From contig QEYB01000963.1 in NCBI GenBank assembly GCA_017562135.1, positions 992,001 to 1,056,000 of the forward strand: a stretch of 64,000 nucleotides of DNA, read 5' to 3'. This document shows, one piece after another, positions 60,160-64,000 of the stretch. Position 1 is the stretch's first letter, and each line of letters starts with the position of its first letter. Both the position numbers and the translations under genes were made by a program. The notes beneath the pieces are model-generated. The model searched no databases. It was not told where the DNA came from and saw nothing but the letters and a program-made list of their open reading frames with translations. The DNA is from Dipylidium caninum. Its lineage: Eukaryota > Platyhelminthes > Cestoda > Cyclophyllidea > Dipylidiidae.

Positions 60160-63100
60160 CACGGTAGATGTCGTCATGACCTATCCGTTTCCCTCCATAA
60201 TGAGCCCATACTTATTTTTGTCTTCCGCAACGTCAAGTGTGACTGTCATTGGACGGGATGGAGATCTCTTTCTTGTTTGGTATTTTCTGTATTTTCCATT
60301 CTTTTCGAGCGCCTATCAAGTCTTCTTCTTTACTCCACTTTCAGCAATGATAAATGATGTTGAGTTCTTCTTTTCGCAAAACCTCAGGACGTCTTTGTTT
60401 AGAATTGCGGAACTCTAAATGAAATGTATTCTTCCCCTTACCATGCAAAGAATTCGTTTCATAGTAAAGTGGAATTGCGCTCAAATCAATATACCAAACC
60501 GAGCATGTAACCTTTGTTTTAACCACTTTAGTTTACATTTAGTTTATCTTTATCATGTCCCTGCTATAGATGCGCTCAAGGATTGCAGGTAGGAGGAAGG
60601 GTACTATTTCACCATACAGCGAAATCCTTATTTTCACACTATATATTTGGCTGAATTCAACTTTCGAATTGTATTACTCTCGCACACATGCATATAGCGT
60701 TTAACTCTACTTGATTGAGGTCTGCAAAACTTGGAATTAATACTAACTAATATCAAATAAACGCTCTTGACCACAAACATTTTTATCACTTGTTGCCAAG
60801 ATATCGAAATTAATGCCGTTAATAGGATGAAACGTCATTATAAGGTTCTCCACAGAATGGCTCAAGCGGCTTTAAGGAGCAAGGCTACTATTAGCGTTCA
60901 CACTCCATCGAGGACATAATAGGCACCAGGTGGCTGTGGCAAAAATACTGAGACCCCACCGGATCATCCGGAACGCTGACTAACAAGTTTTTATTCAATA
61001 GTGGTATATTTCAAAACAGGAATAAATCCTTCGTTTATTTAAACGCAACGTTTTTTCTAGGTGACTCTCACCTCTTTTGTATATTCGAAAATGTGGACTC
61101 CTATAGTTTAAATTTGTTATATAGCTAGCGGAATTCCGCGCATGCTAACGTCTTTACGTGCACGGTGAATTGTTTGTAATACCTAGTCAACGCGCCACAC
61201 CCAAATCTGCCGCATCGCGAACGTAACGCACACACAATCGATCAAAATTTCTACCTGATTGAAAATTTGCGCAGACCAATGAAGTATTAGTAAAGTGCGG
61301 TGACCTTGAATGTAACGTAGCCAATCGTCTCGCCCGCAATCGACCAAAGCAGGCTGTCCAACGGCACTGATTGGCTAATTATAAAGTGACGTTCATTTCT
61401 TCATTTTATTACCACATCTGTCTCCACATCCTTTTTTACACTTGACTTTATCCTTTGTTAGATAAATCGACCTCATCTAAAAGTTTACAGTTATTTTTAA
61501 TAGAAGTTGGAGTAATCCTCCATCCATAGAGGTTTGGGCGTTTTGTTTTTATTGGTCCAGATAGCGCTCTTTGGTACCTGTATGTCCTCAATGTCCCACA
61601 CCTAAAGTTCATGTTTAAAAAATCACGCCGAGTTTTCGTTAAACTAGTTAATGCAAGTGGACAGCAGTTCACTTCATCAGACCCCTTATTTGAGACGCGC
61701 ATCGACCGTCATGTGCTCATGGAGGAAGACTCCTGTGCTGAAAATATGAAGCAGGGACAACTTGCTTCCAGCTAGAATTACCTTTACTCTATTTTCGAAT
61801 GCAGAACAATGATTAGATACACGCCTTTCGAACCTTGCCTCTTCTCTTAAGCACAAACTCCCCTATCATTAGAAACCCATGTGGGTTTCACAAGACGTAA
61901 GGCTGGTACAACTGAATCATTAGGAAGGTTCCTTACGCGTCCTTTATTTGTTATCCATACCACTTTAGAGTGGACAGCTAATCACTACTAAAATAATCTC
62001 TTCTCAGGTTTTTAACACCATTTTCGACGACACACTTCTCCACTTATTCGAATTAGGGAAGATCATTTATTGCGTTTATTTCACATCTCCCCCATCTTCC
62101 CTCTTCAGTTCTCTTTAAATTGTACCTTTCATAATTATCTTTTTCGAATCTTTTAAAACTCCTGAAAGCGAAGGTGACAGCCGGATAATTTTTCTCAACT
62201 CTACATTAATATCACCTTTTTTTCGCAATTTGAGCCAAGATTTTAACTTCCTTGTATCGATTACGGTAAATCAGAAATTTTTTTACAAGGGATCACAGGG
62301 CACTATCAAGCCCTCGTGTTAACAACGTTATTTTAGTCTACACACTACGTACCGTCACCTTTCAATTTATTAATATTAGTTTTTTTCCCTATAATTTTCC
62401 TAAATACGCATAATTTCGTTTGCCTTGTTTATTTGACATTCCTCCTTGAAATTTCCACTCTTTAGTGTAGGATTCCTTATAATAACCAAATGTAATCACA
62501 GGTTAATGGCAGTCCCATGGGCATAAGCTAGTTTAATTGTCAAAATTGCGAGACGATTAGCTTAACTGACCTACTTAATTTTAAGACATTTGGAATTTAA
62601 TCCCAACAGTCTATCATTGCTGTCGTTTGGTTTGATTCTACAAGACGTCTACTAACTCCATCAGAACCAAGGTATATTAATCTACCTGCGGAATTGATGT
62701 TCAGAACACTCATGAATGCTTCTTCAAGGGGAAGGGGGAGGGAGGGAAAGGAAAAGGTGAGGTGAAGGAGACAGTGACCATGGCCTCTAAGTAAATTGTA
62801 CAATATGCAACTTACTTTCACTCGCCTTAGGAGTCCACAACCCCATCAATTCAGTAAAATTCACATTCTTCGGCCTCGTCAACATCCTTTAGAATGAGTT
62901 GTGCATAAACAAACATGATTGTCGCAGCCGTAAAGTTGAGTAAATAAAAGAGCTTGTCCAGTTCTTTTCCGTGAATTTGGATTTAATAAGCAGATACGAC
63001 GAGCTACTTCACCCAGGGATGACAAAATTTTGACAAAATTAAAGGGTGGTGGAAAAGGAGCGAAACGAGGTGGTAAATAACATTTTGAATAACGACTAGA

Positions 63101-64000
63101 TGAGTGGGGAGACATTGACTTTAAATTTATTTAATTAATTGAACTAATCAGCATCATCAGCTGACATATCGTCTTTCCCCTTAGTTATAGTCATTTTGAA
63201 GGCTGCGGATTGCCTATGAAGGGGGGCAGACACTAAGGCTATTTGGGTTAATAACTGCTTTTTGCTCTTCTCTTTGCTGTATTATAGGCATTTATCTCGA
63301 AACGCCATAGTGACAATCGCCTGGATGGTGATTGGGAGAGGAATACTGAGGGAGGTAGCGTTTAGCATCAAATTTTCAGGTGGAAGTCTTCACTCTATTG
63401 GCTAACTATCGGGGAGGGGGGGGTTAGTATCAAGTTCTCCACTGCTAATATTTGCTTGGTGGTAAATGTCCATCCTTATCATGATGATGAGGAGGAGGAT
63501 GATTCGCATTACCCAAAGCTTCCTCACCCAAAGAAATAAAATTTCTTCGATGTCTCCGACTATTATAGTTTTGTCCATGAATTCACATACCCATCAACCT
63601 AATTTTGACTATTTCTGCTCGGTATATTCCTGTTGGTACAGTGCTTGAACTGTTAAGGTCTTGGTAAGGGCTTTGTTATCAGTGCAATGGAGGTGGGCAG
63701 AGAATGGTAGAGAGCACGCAGGGCCAGATAAAGTGATTCATGTGCCGATATGATAAGACAGTGATGGACACTCGTCTTCGACGGTCTTACAAATCAAATC
63801 GACTTGGTACTGGTGATAGCGCAAATAATCTCGGTTACCAATGCGGGAACACAAATTAGTGAACCATTAATTCGTCAACCAGATTTCGGAAATTACTAAA
63901 ATAGGATCTTCAAAAGTGAATTATAATTCGCCAGGCGTTGGCATCAAGAATATTAGAGCAAGGTGATTAACAAGTGATAAAAATGAAGAATATTGGTTAA
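60160..64000. other. Gene-poor right end
   Basis: About 3.8 kb with only short unrecognised open frames (e.g. 61448-61702 and 62597-63115 on the minus strand). Low-complexity GATGAGGAGGAGG-type DNA lies near 63480. I see no gene, RNA gene or mobile element here. Confidence 0.45.

Noticed and set aside
58625..60418. Two open frames sharing VMIRHCCIDGCGDNID, seemingly a gene pair
   Set aside because: They are the two arms of an inverted repeat read in opposite directions. The shared peptide is a by-product of the repeat and there is no codon-level or domain support.
1..64000. CRISPR arrays, bacterial operons, spliced-leader RNA gene, rRNA
   Set aside because: No spaced direct repeats, no ribosome-binding-site-led operons, and no flatworm spliced-leader-like or rRNA sequence was recognised by eye on either strand.

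Overview
The window is eukaryotic nuclear DNA. Every recognisable protein gene is broken by GT-AG introns, and the conserved products (cullin-1, SCYL2, SLX4, PRIM1, PUS3, KICS2, PIGO, RING1/RNF2, an ETS factor) are animal proteins. Many introns are only 26-49 nt long, genes lie on both strands a few hundred bases to 2 kb apart, and base composition is moderately AT-rich. Together this fits a parasitic flatworm, most likely a tapeworm. The lineage call is inference; no species marker was found.

Left part (0.4-29.9 kb), gene-dense: cullin-1 (+, 437-5547, 15 exons), SCYL2 pseudokinase (+, 6867-12928, 14 exons, one GC-AG intron), SLX4 nuclease scaffold (-, 13122-17180), then two FKBP52-like immunophilin genes on the + strand (18725-20089 and 25465-26836) flanking two minus-strand genes, DNA primase small subunit PRIM1 (22189-20441) and tRNA pseudouridine synthase PUS3 (24641-22843). 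The KICSTOR subunit KICS2 follows (-, about 29878-27455).

Middle part (29.9-47.5 kb): a gene-free 2.2 kb, a PEA3-type ETS transcription factor (-, 33206-32176), an unrecognised two-exon gene (+, 33787-34999), a non-coding 2.4 kb, the GPI-anchor enzyme PIGO (-, 44263-37420), and the Polycomb E3 ligase RING1/RNF2 (+, 45676-47429).

Right part (47.5-64 kb): a large C2H2 zinc-finger gene (-, 55769-49565) with eleven fingers, each on its own exon. Nine finger exons are exactly 87 nt, and every intron I could place between separate exons is phase 1. Very small exons of 15, 18, 24 and 27 nt lie among them. Beyond 55.8 kb I recognise no gene; the main structure is a 201/222-nt inverted repeat around an 880-nt loop (58857-60159).

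Functional links are loose, as expected in an animal genome. CUL1 (SCF ligase) and RNF2 (PRC1) are ubiquitin ligases; PRIM1 and SLX4 serve DNA replication and repair; KICS2 serves mTORC1 nutrient sensing; PIGO serves GPI-anchor synthesis in the ER. The observations most worth checking are the modular phase-1 zinc-finger gene, the 26- and 28-nt introns, the loss of the FKBP flap loop in both immunophilins, and the 2-nt frame break in one of them.
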